Positions 35,542 through 49,467 of a stretch of DNA of 64,000 nucleotides are shown in pieces. Under the pieces are notes generated by a model, which did no database searches, was not told the origin of the DNA, and saw only the letters and a list, made by a program, of their open reading frames with translations. The first letter of the stretch is position 1; every line of letters begins with the position of its first letter. The stretch comes from Cercis canadensis (lineage: Eukaryota; Streptophyta; Magnoliopsida; Fabales; Fabaceae). The stretch spans positions 565,842 to 629,841 of the forward strand of contig QAOA01001436.1 of the NCBI GenBank assembly GCA_003255065.1. The letters run 5' to 3'. A program made the translations under genes and the position numbers.

Positions 35542-38500
35542 ATGACGACCGCAGCTAGACCCACCTGGGCACCTGCTAAAGGTGGCAACGAACAAGGTGG
35601 TACTCGAATTTTCGGTCCATCACAAAAATATTCATCAAGGGACCTTGCATCACATACAACTCTAAAGCCAAGGTACGCCTTTTTCATCCTTTTCCCGAAT
35701 TTCCCCCTTTTCCAAGTTCTATAATTGTGTTGCCAATACCCAGACTCTATGTCCCGGTTTCTCGAGAGCCTGCCTGTTGGAAAACGTAGGAAAGTATAAC
35801 GAGAATTTTGCTGAAAAATTGTTTCATAATCAGGGTGTTTCACCTTTCTCTTGAATGGTCAGATGGGCTAATTTTCATTGCATCCATAGCATTGAAGTTT
35901 ATTGATGGTCCTTTCTCATTTACTGAGTTCTCTATTACCTTCACCAGCCACATAAATATGTAGTTTATATTAAGGATTTTTCTTGATGGAAATTTGTTGC
36001 TAGGGGCATGGGTTAATTACCTATGGTTTACTGTCTCTCTGAATATCAAACCTAACTAATACTGATATTGCAATCTAGGTGTTTGGATATTGCATTCTTT
36101 TAATTGGAAATATCAGTTCCATAGCAAGAAAAATTGGCTCAATGTTAGGCTTTCCCTATTACCTTTAGCGCCATTGCTACATTACAGGATGACATGGTAT
36201 TGTGCAAAGTAGTAACAGCTCTAAAATGTTTAAATCAGTGTTCAAGCCTCTAACTTGAAATTCTTGGTTTCATCCATTCAGATAATTTGTCTTGAAAAGT
36301 TATTTTAGTTTAAACTTATGATGGAAGCTCAGTTTCCCCTTTACCTTTATCTTGTTAAAGGTGGCATCACATCTGTACAAGTAGACAGAAATGCTTGTGC
36401 TTGGCCTTGTTGGTTTAGATTGTGGAGATTAACTCGTTTTTCATATATGTCAGATCCTTGACATGGTTTGGATTATGTTAAATTGATGGGTCCATGATTT
36501 ACCCGTAGTATGAACTCAATTGTACTTTGAAACCCATGTCCAAGTGCAAATGTTGGACGTTTCTTTCATTGAAAAGTTAGTTGCAGGTGTTCATTCCTGA
36601 ATCCCTATCCACAAATATGTCTTCCATGAAGCCAAGCAGTGATGCATAGGTTTGATCATATAAAGAACTGGAGTTAAGTGTTTGGGTCCAAAAATGTTAT
36701 CTATGTTCTTTTTCCCCCCTTTTGGAGGAGGATAAGGGATTGCATTTAACAATTTAGGTCATCACTTGGTATGGTTATAAGGCATTTCTTTACCTCTCTT
36801 GTTGGTATTACGTTTATATCCAATTATAAGCTTAAACTCTTTTTGTTTAACACTGACGATATAAGACTTTAGTATGCTAGTATGTGTCTGTAGTTGATGT
36901 TGCATGTTATCTGTTCTTCACTGGTGCCAATGGTGTTTTTCTTCCCCTCACAAACCTATATTTATCTTTCCAGGAAAGAAGGGCAGGACACAAATGAGGA
37001 ATTGCAGAGAAGGAATCTGCGTGATGAACTGGAAGAGCGTGAACAGAGGCATTTCTCATCAAAGAACAAGTCCTATCATGGTAAAATTATCAACATTTTA
37101 TGATTCTCTAAATTTCTGTAACTATGTCTATTGAATTTCATCATTCCTGTAAGATTGCCATTTTTATTTTGATGAAAATTTCTGTTGTGACAGATGAAAG
37201 GGATCGTGGAAAGGGAAGCCATCTATTGTTGGAAGGTATTTCATGAATTTTATGACATATATTTTTGTATATGGAATTGTATCAAAAAAGAAAGAAAAGT
37301 AAAGGCATAATGATAATTTGTGTTCGGTCTTATAGTTTGATGTGTCTTTACTTCCACAGGTACAAAGAAGGATACTGAAGACCGCATTGTTCCTCGCAGT
37401 GTAGATGCTGATGATTCCGATGTAGAAGTGAAAAGTGATGATGAGAGGTTGATAATCTTGCATATTTTTATGTGTCATTAATTGTTTATTTTCAGATGTA
37501 TTATGGTGCATGGTCAAATATGCTATCTGTGTGCAAGTATCCAAGCAGATATAAAAATACAAAACATACAGTAATATAGTTAAGTATCTAAATAAATTTG
37601 TTATTTATAAGTAAGTATCATTTTGGGTTGGGAACACAATAAAGGATATTTTATATACAAGTTAATTTTATAACAACATATAAACAGATATGTCAATACG
37701 TATATATAGGCATATAAGCATCTATAAGTAATGATTAATTTATTTTTGCCAGCATATGCAAGATTTACTTCATGTATATAACAATGTATAATCACATATA
37801 GGTCTAGAAAAAAGTGTATGAAGGTATATTAAAGCATGTAATTATTCAATTTAAGTATAAACACGTGGATATGCATATACTTGCATTTGTGTGTGATTTT
37901 TTTAATAATCAAGCTTGTGATGCAGCTTTCAGCTTTTGAATTCAGTTAGATGAGCAATCAAATACAACTCTATTTTTTTTCTCAATTTGAGTTCATGTCA
38001 GAAACACTATCTATTTTCGCTTATTTCATGATTCTAGTTCATGTTGAGTTGAGACAGTTTGATTGATATCTTGGAAATAGACAAGTTTTTGGGTGCATTC
38101 TGAATTCTCTTTTTTCTTGGTATCTGAACTTTAATTTCTTTTACCTCAACTCTTGGAATGAGATCAGTGTCTTTCTTTGCTAATAGTATATATTGAAGTG
38201 TCTTTTACTTTGCGTTAGTGATGATGATGATGAGGATGACACAGAAGCTCTGCTGGCTGAGCTTGAACAAATAAAAAAGGAAAGAGCAGAGGAAAAGCTA
38301 CGCAAGGTGAAGTTATTCCTCCTTTTAATTTCCTGAGCTTTTTTGAAGTCATGCTATTAAAGGTTTCCTGATATGGTTTTTACTGGAGACCTTGAACTTT
38401 GCTTTTATATGTTCTATGGCATGCATCAAACTTCCTGTATTTCTGTTATGTGTTTTGTTTTTTTTTTTTTTTTTGGAGGGGGTGTGGNTTTTTTTTGGGA

Positions 38501-39059
38501 GGGGGTGTGGTGGGTAGGAACTAGGGAGGGTGGATGCACCTTTCTTATTTTTCTCTTTTTTCGGTTCTGTAATTCATTGGTTTATTGATGAATACACTAC
38601 ATAGCTGTTGGGCATCAAACAAGTAAAGTAAATTAGCCACTCAAAACCTCCGTATCTTGGATATCCATTGGTTCTGATGGAGTTAGTTGTAACAAATGCA
38701 TTATGTCCTAGTGCAGGAACGACAAGAACGAGAGGAAGAGCTTAAAGTAAAGGAAGCAGAGCTTCTCCGAGGAAACCCACTGCTAAATACTCCAACATCT
38801 TTCAATGTGAAAAGAAGGTTTGAATTTGACAGATTTTTCTCCACTCCCATCCTGCTCTTAAACCCAATTATTAATTGCTGGTTTTAGTTTGTTGTCATGA
38901 TTTATTTTTGTTTTGTATGCATTTGGTTCTCATAGGTGGGATGATGATGTGGTGTTTAAGAACCAAGCCCGCGGTGAAACCAAGACACCTAAGCGATTCA
39001 TCAATGACACCATCAGAAATGACTTCCACAGGAAGTTCCTGCAAAAATACATGAAGTAA
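35542..39059 (+). CDS. CWC15: Spliceosome-associated protein CWC15 (Cwf15/Cwc15 family)
   Basis: Seven exons (35542-35672, 36974-37080, 37194-37235, 37360-37447, 38219-38306, 38717-38817, 38936-39059) give 226 residues with all phases closing. The start [15 protein letters not shown] and the following [16 protein letters not shown] are the near-invariant Cwf15 N-terminus. The middle has the acidic run [20 protein letters not shown] and a basic coiled coil. The C-terminus shows [12 protein letters not shown] and [20 protein letters not shown], which is also conserved. The protein belongs to the PRP19/NTC-associated part of the spliceosome. The first intron is long (1.3 kb), a common feature of constitutively expressed plant genes. 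A single N at 38488 lies in intron 5. Confidence 0.96.
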
Positions 39060-39108
39060 CGCTTTGTGGCCCAAGCCAAGTTGTTTGGAGTAAAAGAAAC
39101 TTTGTAAT

Positions 39109-39781
39109 TTGCAACGATTGTGTATCTAAATGTAGTATGATCCACTGTTGATGAATATCATATTTTCTTTTATAAACTGTGATCTTAATATGCAACTAAC
39201 GTTCTGTGTTGAGTGAGTACAACACCGAGTCAATCTCTCTTGTCTCTTCCCTTATCTGTTTAAAACCAAATTAGCAAAGAGAAAGAAGAAAAAAAAACGA
39301 TAAAGATAACTTGTAGTGCCTTTGATTCATATTTCTGGTCTTTATTTTTCTGTATGGGGATCAACAGTTCAAAACCTTACCCGTTAAAATTTATCTGGCC
39401 CTTGTCAACCTCGAAAATGAAATGGTGGTTTTATTCATAACTGTNTTGCAACGATTGTGTATCTAAATGTAGTATGATCCACTGTTGATGAATATCATAT
39501 TTTCTTTTATAAACTGTGATCTTAATATGCAACTAACGTTCTGTGTTGAGTGAGTACAACACCGAGTCAATCTCTGTTGTCTCTTCCCTTATCTGTTTAA
39601 AACCAAATTAGCAAAGAGAAAGAAAAAAAAAAAACGATAAAGATAACTTGTAGTGCCTTAGATTCATATTTCTGGTCTTTATTTTTCTGTATGGGGATCA
39701 ACAGTTCAAAACCTTACCCGTTAAAGTTTATCTGGCCCTTGTCAACCTCGAAAATGAAATGGTGGTTTTATTCATAACTGT
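39109..39781. repeat. 336-bp duplication around a single N, CWC15 3' flank
   Basis: 39109-39444 recurs at 39446-39781 with about four substitutions, and the N at 39445 sits between the copies. It starts 50 bp after the CWC15 stop codon and so duplicates the 3' UTR. The likely cause is unmerged haplotypes. Confidence 0.85.
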
Positions 39782-41520
39782 ATTTTAATGGAACGCAAAT
39801 TATTTAAACATCTCTTTGAGATTTGATGAAAATATAAACATTTTTTTCTTGTTCTGAAAATTGCTCTAGTATTAATTTGAAGGGGATGATTTGCTATGTT
39901 AATGTTACGGAGATTTGTGTAAATTATAAAATATAACAAGGAAAGTTTTTCTTACTAAAATATAAAATAAGAGAGACTTGTATACTTTTTGAAATAAGTA
40001 TAAATGTTTGTCTAATTTTATCAAAGTTTAAGGGGATTAGGCAATGAAAGTTTTGTCCGTAGCATCAAGCATGTAAAGATAGGACTCCATGTCACAGTAA
40101 AACCAGTGCACAGGATCACCATTCTTTTTTCATCTCTTCCCATAATTCTGAACTTAAATAAACAATAACATCCATTCACTTACATCTTTGTTATACGGCT
40201 CAAATTTTTTATACCTTGGACAAGCAAACATCATCTCATCTCCCATTCCAATAATAAACACCTTTGAATTTTCTTTTTGGGTTGTCATTTTAAACATGAT
40301 GCAAGCGTTTTGGAAGACTAGTTTGTCATGATGAATAAAAACAGAACAGAGCAGCACCATATTCCTTTTATTTAGATACAATAGCACTTTGTGGATAAGG
40401 AATCACCGAATAAGTGTGAAGATTAGCATATTTTATTCTGAGAGAAAGGTTAGATCCGTTTCATTAGGGTTAAATAAACATTAATTAGGCAGCTTCCATT
40501 TGGGTTAATTATAATTAGTGTCTGTATTATTATTATTTTAGCACCAAAAAAAAAAGATGGAAGAGGGTTTCACTTTCGCCGGCTGTGTTGACGTTAGTTA
40601 TACTGATTATCATCATCACCACTAATAAAACAGAATGTCCTTATTCCTACCACACTCTGTTTTAGAGCATTTGGCAAGGTGAAATATACCTGAATCGGGA
40701 TCTAATTAGAGGGTAACGTGTGGAATAAGTAGCTCCCCAACACAATCAACATCAATTCATCAAATACGCAATTAATGGTTTCAACTTTGAAGCATCCTAT
40801 ATTAAAATTCATCAACTTACTTAAATACTAGTAATAACAAACAAACCAAGCAATATGCCTACTTAAGCACTTGATTTAATTTGGCCAGCTTTGTCGTTGA
40901 TGTACTCCACGAGAATCCAGATAATTAACAAACATCACTTTCTGCATTTGTCATAAAACAATTACTTAAGGCAGTAAAGTAAACAAATACATAATGAATT
41001 TAAGTATTTGATTTCTCATTATTTGCAATTAAATGAAACTGAACACTTGTTAGTTTGATGTTGATGAAAAGGATCTAAGAGGATAAGGTGCTGAGAATAT
41101 ACTCAAGGTCTAGGATTGTACCATAGTGTACTATTTGTCTTATCCACCAAGCAATACCATCAACGTCCTTTCCAAAAGTCTTTTATTTCTTTTCCTTATC
41201 TTCAATGCTTAGACCGACGGACAAGTTATCCTCCCCTAACCATGCCACATAAATTTCTTACTCTTCACAACTTAATTTCCAAGTATAACTCATTCAAGAT
41301 GCACACAAATCTTGCAACATTTTATGTTACCGTATTACTTCTTTATAATCTTCTATATATGCTTAATGCATGTGTATACGTTAATGTTATCAACAGATTA
41401 TATACTAATTGATATTTGATAAAATTTATGTCGGTTCTAAATTGAAGCTGGGCCCAGTTATGGCTGGGCTTCTTATTCTATATTTCATTTAAATAACAAT
41501 GGAAGAGGTCTATCTATTAT
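39782..41520. other. Intergenic region, nothing recognised
   Basis: AT-rich sequence with only short chance ORFs (for example 41116-41412). A TGGGCCCAGTTATGGCTGGGCT block near 41447 resembles site II motifs, but no gene start lies nearby. Confidence 0.5.
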
Positions 41521-42220
41521 TTTAATGTCAACCTCCCAAAAAATAAAAATAAAAATGGAAAGGCTAATCATCGTGTAGTGAAATACCTATTTGTTTGTAT
41601 CTATCTAGTGTCCAATGCACGATTTGTCAAGGATTACCTTCCATTCTTATCCAGGAGAAAAATAAATGCGGAAGTCCGAAGTAGATAGAGAAAGAGTAGA
41701 GTTTCCACTTTCCAGTATTTTCCGTGGGACCAAACAGTATTAACATGAACCTCTTCTATTTATTATATATCAAGCCATGATATTTGAACACAAATATCAC
41801 TATAAACTTAAGAACACAGATATGTACTTGAATACATGTAAATAAGTAATGATATTTGCGNTTTAATGTCAACCTTTAAGATTTGGAAGTTCAACCTCCC
41901 AAAAAATAAAAATAAAAATGGAAAGGCTAATCGTGTAGTGAAATACCTATTTGTTTGTATCTGTCTAGTGTCCAATGCACGATTTGTCAAGGATTACCTT
42001 GCATTCTTATCCAGGAGAAAAATAAATGCGGAAGTCCGAAGTAGATAGAGAAAGAGTAGAGTTTCCACTTTCCAGTATTTTTCGTGGGACCAAACAGTAT
42101 TAACATGAACCTCTTCTATTTATTATATATCAAGCCATGATATTTGAACACAAATATCACTATAAACTTAAGAACACAGATATGTACTTGAATACATGTA
42201 AATAAGTAATGATATTTGCG
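41521..42220. repeat. About 350-bp duplication around a single N
   Basis: 41521-41860 and 41862-42220 are the same sequence, apart from a 22-bp insertion in the second copy, a 3-bp deletion and a few substitutions. The N is at 41861. The indels are larger than at the other N sites, which again suggests two haplotypes. Confidence 0.85.
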
Positions 42221-43270
42221 CGTTTAAAATTATGTTAAAAACAATACAAATGACAGAATAGGATAGGAGTCAAATCTCGCGTGAACTACCTTTTTCTAAA
42301 ATAAAATAAAAATAGTAGATCCGCTTGAACAATCTGTATGAGTAGTGCATGCAAACTCTTTATATCTAAGAAATTGACAGACTCGATTACTATGTTTAAA
42401 TGAATATGTGATTCTTATTTATTTTATTTTATTTAAACATAATTATAAAATAAATTTATTACTTAAGATCATGAGATTATTATTTAGGATAAAAAAGATG
42501 ATATTTTTGGTGGCGTAGTAACTAACAAGTAACAGGTCTGTTTCCTCTTTCGGTACTCACTAGTCAAGCACGTTGTCTCTTGGTAGCTGCCGTCCTGCGC
42601 TTGGTAGATATTTCTATATGTTTTGCGCCTCAGTTTTGGTCTAAAATTTATATAATGAAAGAAAAATCTTAATAATTTTATTGCAAATAAATGTTAATTT
42701 ACAATTTAGATTTTATTAGGAATGCATTAATCATGAATCACGTCCATATATACAGCTAATCACAGGAGAATGATACATGTTTGCCTAAGTCAACTCTCTA
42801 TGCTTGGGGTTTAACAAATTGATAATATAAAATTTAAGCAGAAAACAATTAAGAAAAAAAAGAGCAGAGGTGAATATTTATTCATGAATCATTCATAATC
42901 ATAAAGAATAAGTCCCAGATAAAACGGGGCGAGCGCGTGGCGGCCTAGCTAGCTATCCTTTTTTGAAAAGTTTTTGCCTTCCCCAATTCTCTCTTATTTT
43001 CTCAATAAATGATAGGTAGATGAAAAAGTCTCTCCTCACCCCCCTCTCTTTGTCTTTGCCTCTCTGCCTTTCCTTTGGACTTTTCTCTAAAATTTTCATT
43101 CAATAATCCTATTCCATTCGCTAAAATGATATGAGAACAAGTGCGACTATTTTTTCAGTCCCCACCAGGCACCTGCTAACTGCTGAGCCAACCCCACGAC
43201 TTTTAAAACACCCCCCCACTACTTGCTCTTTCTTTTTAGGAGCTCCAAACTTGGACACTAACAGAAAGCA
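42221..43270 (+). other. Upstream region of the GT8 gene
   Basis: AT-rich sequence ending in a pyrimidine-rich leader (CTCCTCACCCCCCTCTCTTTG, about 43033-43053) that suits a plant 5' UTR. No clear TATA box was identified and no other gene is seen. Confidence 0.45.
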
Positions 43271-46200
43271 ATGGAACCCAGAAATCACAATGCAGTTTTT
43301 CCCAAATGGTTCCTCTTGTTATTGGCGATATGCTTGTGTTCATCCATAGCAGATTCTAAAACGTCGCCGTATAAAGAGAAGAGACCACAGTACAAGAATG
43401 CGTACGCAACCATGATGTATATGGGTACGCCCAGGGACTACGAGTTCTACGTCGCCATACGAGTACTGCTCAAATCGCTCACCAGATTAAACGTTGAAGC
43501 CGATCTCGTCGTCATTGCTTCAATCGACGTTCCTCTCCGATGGGTCCAAGCTCTGTAAGTCCTCTAGTCTTTATTTATTTATTAATAATTAATAACTTAT
43601 TTTATTTTATTTCCGACTTGCTTCTCCGTTCACGGCGTGATTTACTATTGTTTTTGTACTGTTTGAGGTGAACACCCAATTTTAGTTGTTGGTCTGAACA
43701 CCCAACTTGTTTAATCTTTTTTTTTCTTAACCTTGTGGGATTAATGTCAGAAAGAAAGAAAAAGCTTTGAAAAAAGAAACCTTAGGTTAATTAATGGGAA
43801 GAATCAAGAAAAGAGGGTTATGGGAGCGTTTGGTTTGGGTGTGGCGTCTAATCACAGCGCACCATGTTTGGGGCTGTAGATTGAAATCCCATAAATCTTG
43901 GTGCTCCAGGCTTCTAATTTGTGGGGCCCGAGCCTTAAAGCTTAAAATATCTTGGTAGTATTGAATAGGTTTAGTGCTGTGAGTAAAGTCAGCTTTGCGC
44001 GTGAAGTACAAGTCTAGTAGACGACGGTTTCAATTCAACGAACATCGTTCTTGAGAATGGTGACCGTCCGTTTCATTTCTCCGTTTTTTATCACTACTAC
44101 CTACCTACTTTTTTTTGTGATTGAGAAATATCAAGTGTAAATTAAGTTGAATTATAATAATAGTGATAAAAATAGTATTATTCTTTTTATTTATAAGGAA
44201 GGGATATAATATCTTTCAGTTGCTACTTCCTATAAAGCATTAATTTCAGTCTCAATAGTCAATACTGAAAATAAGGATTTGTAAACTATTACGGTATTAC
44301 CCACCGGTCCGACCTTTTTGGGTTGGGTACAAGATACCAGTATGTATAAGTAATAGTTGAAGTTCGAATTTTGGGGATAATAGGCAGAAATTTTTTTTAA
44401 TGCATTAGGTCAATGTTTGAATGTGCTCTTAAAATTATCTTTACCCTTATTAAAAAGAAAAAAAAAAACAACAACAGAAAACATTATCTTTTACTCGTTT
44501 GGTGCCTTTTTTTTTGTTTTTTTCCCCTACATGAAATACATACTGAGGAGTGAGGAGAGAAAATCCTCTTATCGCTTCATCGTTAGTGGAGTAATGGATT
44601 TAGATGACTCTGGTTTAGAGGGTATATAGTGTGGTCCATAAAATGAGAAATTGTGATAGAGTGGGTGGGCACTTTTCAAAGTCTAATTGGTCAGCGTTTT
44701 GTCTTGTCCTATTTTTTGAAACCTTTTCTAACAGTAGATGAGAGATCGGCTAACCATATTTCATATTTGGAGTCCTAATCCATGACTCCAGTCAAGTGCC
44801 CACTGACAGGTGGAACTCCCAATCTTTAATATTTGACCATACCATTAATGAATATTATCACTTCCAATCTGGCAATCTCTGGAAGCGACTTTTTTTTTTT
44901 TATTTTATTTTTAGAAAAGAAAGAATAATTAACGACTTGTATGAAATGATATCTATTGACTATTGAAAAGGAAAATAAATAGAGCACGCATCAAACATGA
45001 AAAATAATCTGGGTGGATGAGTCTAGAGTTTTTATCCAGCATATCAAAATTGAGTTGCAGAATTTACGTTTTACCTTTTGTGTTTTATTGGGTGGATGGA
45101 GCAGTGAAGAGGAAGATGGTGCGAAAGTGGTGAGAGTGGAAAATATGGATAATCCCTATAAGCATCAAACAAATTTTGACAAGAGATTCAAGTTAACATT
45201 GAATAAGCTCTACGCTTGGAGCCTAGTGGATTATGACAGGGTGGTTATGCTGGATGCTGACAACCTCTTCCTTCAGAAGACTGATGAGTTGTTTCAATGT
45301 GGTCAGTTCTGTGCCGTCTTCATCAATCCTTGCATCTTCCACACGGGCCTCTTCGTCTTGCAGGTAAATTTTGTTTTTTACTGCTATTTAACCACTCTCT
45401 GCGAAACTGCAATATATATAACTCCACATCACACACAATTATTGTACCTCTCAGTCCTTTATTTAAATGTTTCCTTCACTTTGATTGACGTATGCTTAAA
45501 GCAACTGAACAGTATTTATCTGAGGAAATCATTTTACAAGGAAGGCAACACTACCACAAAACCACCTCCAACATCTGAATAAAGCCTTTTTTAATTTTTT
45601 AGTGGTGTAAAGATCAACTTCCCAGGAATGCAATTTATTGATTTCTATTGTTGTAAACTGTTCAATTCGGAAGCCTAACTCTTAAATAATTTAGAGACAA
45701 GTCAATTCAGAAGCCTAACTCTTAATGTGCCTTGTAGCACATGTTAACCCTATATAAGAGCAAGTTTTTTAATAGTAACAACTAACCACAATAATAACAA
45801 ACTGATCGTCTTGTGCCAGGCTATAATAAATTTGGTTTTAATATTAATAAGTAGCCATCTTAATAATCTCTTTCATATGGTTCTGATTCTGATTGTTTGA
45901 TATTTGCAGCCGTCCATATCCGTATTCAAGGACATGGTTCATGAAGTAGAGATTGGGAGAGATAACCCAGATGGTGCAGACCAGGGTTTCATATCTAGCT
46001 ATTTTCCACAGTTGCTTGATCAGCCTATGTTTCATCCACCTCAAAATGGCACCAAGCTTGATGGAACATATAGGCTTCCGTTAGGTTACCAAATGGATGC
46101 TTCTTACTACTGTAAGTAAATAAAAATGACAAAAATATATAATTCTTTATGGTTTTAACAAAATTACATTTGTCAATGGCTTCATGAAATCTAACTCCAA

Positions 46201-47183
46201 GCATTTCATATCTTTGCTGGCTTCAGATCTTAGACTCCGTTGGAGCATACCCTGTGGTCCAAATAGTGTGATCACATTCCCAGGGGCACCATGGTTGAAG
46301 CCATGGTATTGGTGGTCATGGCCTGTACTGCCATTAGGCATCCAGTGGCATGAACAGCGTCGTCAAACTTTGGGGTAAGTCCAAAAGGGGTGCATTCATT
46401 TTTCTGTCCAAGTGAATAAAAGTTAAAACTCAACTCAGAAAACTTAGGATTTCAGACAATATCAGTGAAAAGATTGATACTTACATTTACATTGAGCATT
46501 GTCTTCATTTGTTTCTGTTAGTCTTCTTGTTTCGCTCAAACTATTTGAACTGCTTTCTGGATATAAATGTTCATTTCAAAGTTAAAATCAGTCCATCCAC
46601 ATGAGAAAGGCAGTTATGAAAATTTGCATGTTTTTTGTGCAGGTATGGTGCAGAGATGGCTGTGGTACTTATTCAATCTGCTATTTTCCTTGGAATAACA
46701 GCAATGACGCGTCTAGCAAGGCCAAGTCTCTCAAAGCTGTGCTACCGACGCTATGATAAAAACATCTTCTTTGTACAAAGCAGCCTCAAAGTAGTAGCTA
46801 TTTGGTGCATCCTTGCTGCCTATATAGTCCCAATCCTCGTCATTCCTCACACAATTCATCCTCTACTTGGCTGGGCCCTGTATTTTCTTGGTTCTTTTGC
46901 ACTTTCTTCAATTGCAATTAATGCTTTTCTGCTCCCAATGTTACCGGTTTTGGTACCCTGGCTTGGGATTATTGGGACCCTGTTGGTCATGGCATGTCCT
47001 TTTTATCCAGATGGAGTAGTGAGAGCGTTATGTGTCTTTGCTTATGCTTTCTGTTGTGCACCATTTTTGTGGGTAGCTATAGTTAAAATAATGGCAGGTC
47101 TTCAGCTATCTCTGGAAAGGGAAGCTTTCTTACCAAGACTGGGAGAATCTACGCCCCCATCTGGTTTTAACAAGTTGTATTGA
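43271..47183 (+). CDS. GT8 glycosyltransferase, PGSIP6/IPUT1 type
   Basis: Five exons (43271-43554, 45105-45363, 45910-46111, 46227-46374, 46643-47183) give 477 residues in phase. An N-terminal hydrophobic segment (WFLLLLAICLCSSIADS, about 13-30) acts as signal or anchor. The GT8 (glycogenin-like) domain has YATMMYMGTPRDYEFY, the metal-binding DxD in VVMLDADNLFLQ, and FNxG-like CIFHTGLFVLQ. The last exon encodes several membrane segments ending near 450, unlike soluble glycogenins. This architecture matches plant PGSIP6 (At5g18480), later named IPUT1. That enzyme is a Golgi inositol-phosphorylceramide glucuronosyltransferase in GIPC sphingolipid synthesis (from memory). Intron 1 is 1,550 bp. 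The Arabidopsis protein is somewhat longer, so the start could be upstream, but no better in-frame ATG was seen. Confidence 0.93.
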
Positions 47184-48120
47184 GCAGCTCAGTTGTGCAT
47201 AATGCGATGGTTGGACGAGAAGTACTTTCGTGACAAGCTTAGCAAAAATTGAAGGTAGGCGCAATACCCTGCACACAGGATTGTTATGTTCATGGAGCGC
47301 CATGGATTTTGCACCGTGATGGCGCATGAAATTATTCATATTCTTTTGGATGGAGGAGGGCGCCTACGTTGCCCCACAAGAAGGAAAACATGGGAATTTG
47401 TTGGAAAAAATAAGATTGCTATTTATTATTTTTCTGTATCCTTAGACCTTGTAAAATACTAGATTGATTTTCTAGTTGGAAGAAACACATTCATCTCATC
47501 AATAATGGATCGCATGGCAATCACATTCTATTCGGTCCCATTTTGTAAATATTTTGCCTGTACGAACTCAACAAAATTCGATATGAAACTTTATTTCTCG
47601 GCCATGCATACATGAAGAAAATCGTTCAATTGAACATGTTTTTATTTATTTTTGAGGTGATCGTTGATTTCAACTTAACTGTTCACACTTCACACCATTG
47701 GGCATACTAGACAGGGAGTCCAAAGCTCAAAGTCAAAGTAGGCCAGAGAAAAGGCCAAACAGTCGAAAGCAATTAACTTGATTGGTTGTCATCATGGTCC
47801 AACAATGAAAGATCATTAATTTGATTGATTATTACGCATTTTTTAATTTTCTTTTTAGTAAGAACTACTTCTTACAAAATTTAAGGACAACTTGACAGAA
47901 ATAATGTATTTGGACAAATTATTTATGTAAAAGGTGCATATTTAAAACTATTTATATAAAATGAACATTTTTTAATTTTTTATTAATATCTCAATCAGAG
48001 TTAAACACGCTTTTACATGTGTAAAATATGTATGAATTAAACACGTTTTAGAATATTTTATCTCAAAAGTGTAACCACTATTCAAGGAAAAAAATGTGNC
48101 TACTTCATACAAAATTTAAG
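47184..48120. other. GT8 3' flank with single-N duplication
   Basis: The first few hundred bases are the 3' UTR and flank of the GT8 gene. From 47865 to 48098 the sequence is the same as 48100-48333 (N at 48099), so the left end of foldback element 2 together with its AAATTTAAG target site appears twice (47877-47885 and 48112-48120). Confidence 0.7.
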
Positions 48121-48720
48121 GACAATTTGACAGAAATAATGTATTTGAACAAATTATTTATGTAAAATGTGCATATTTAAAACTATTTATATAAAATGAA
48201 CATTTTTTAATTTTTTATTAATATTTCAATCAGAGTTAAACACGCTTTTACATGTGTAAAATATGTATGAATTAAACACGTTTTAGAACATTTTATTTCA
48301 AAAGCGTAACCACTATTCAAGGAAAAAAATGTGAAAAAAAGGTGAGAATGAACACGCTTTTGCTCAATGGTGCTTTTCCTTCACTTAAATTCATTTATTA
48401 AATTTCTATTGGCCCATTAGCATGAGGGATTAAAATTAAAATTGAGCAAAAGCATGTTCCAATAGAACACACTTTTGCTTAAAAGTGTGTTCATTTTCAC
48501 ACTTTTTCACGTTTTCTTCTTTGAATAGTGGTCACATTTTTGAGATAAAATACTCTAAAACATGTTTGGTTCATACATATTTTACACACGTAAAAATGTA
48601 TTTAACTCTGATTGAGATATTAATAACAAATTCAAAAGTACTTATTTTACGTAAATAATTTTAAACGTATATCATTTGCATAAATAGTTTGTCCAAATGT
48701 ATTATTTCTGTCAAATTACC
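48121..48720. mobile_element. Long-inverted-repeat Mutator-like element, copy 2
   Basis: A 600-bp element starts GACAATTTGACAGAAATAAT and ends with the complement of GGTAATTTGACAGAAATAAT. It is flanked by the perfect 9-bp duplication AAATTTAAG (48112-48120 and 48721-48729). Arms of about 250 bp pair along most of their length, leaving a short central loop. The palindrome TGTTCCAATAGAACA is at 48455-48469. Ends, 9-bp duplication and palindrome tie it to the element at 33886-34764. It has no coding capacity. It does not overlap a gene. Confidence 0.87.
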
Positions 48721-49467
48721 AAATTTAAGAGCTGATCATATATTATTTGTTGATATTGAAAATGAAAAATAAAAAATTATAGGATCAATTTCTTGAATAA
48801 TGTAATTTTCAAAAATAATTTTATAAATGCAGTATGTTTTCAAAGTAATTTTATTACTACGGTTTTTCTTTATTTTCTAATATTATTGACGATCCCACTT
48901 GTTACGTAATATTGAAATTGCATAATTATATAAATGACGTTATTAGTGGAGTTATTACATATGAAATAGCGGCGATTATATTTGTTATGCAATTCTAATA
49001 TTGCATAACAGGTGAGATTGTCTGTGTAACAAACAAAAAAATAATAAAATAATACAAAATAACAGTAGTCATAGAATTAGTTTAAAAATAATGATATTGA
49101 TGAAATTATTTTTAAAAACTGAATTACTCAAAGGATTGATCCGAAATCCTGTGATTAGTAATATCTTTTAATTTGATGCAGATATTTCATTAATGGAAGC
49201 CCCATAAAAGCCCATAAATTCATATGGCCCTAGTTTGTTGACAACTGAACGAACTGCCACTTTGCCAGATAGCCATTTTTTTTGGGAATTGTTGATTTTG
49301 TTAGTGGATCCCACTCCAATCAGTCATCACTAATCTGACAAAGTGTCCAGAGATAGCAGAGTGTTAAAGCCGATTGCACTTCGGGACTGGTCATGGTCCC
49401 CATCCATCCATCAAAACCCAATCACTTATACTTTTTTGGTTAAGGGGTGTTATGTTACATTTTTTTT

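Noticed and set aside
45013..45582. 189-codon ORF in the GT8 gene taken as a separate protein
   Set aside because: It is exon 2 of the GT8 gene read through both flanking introns; only 45105-45363 is coding.
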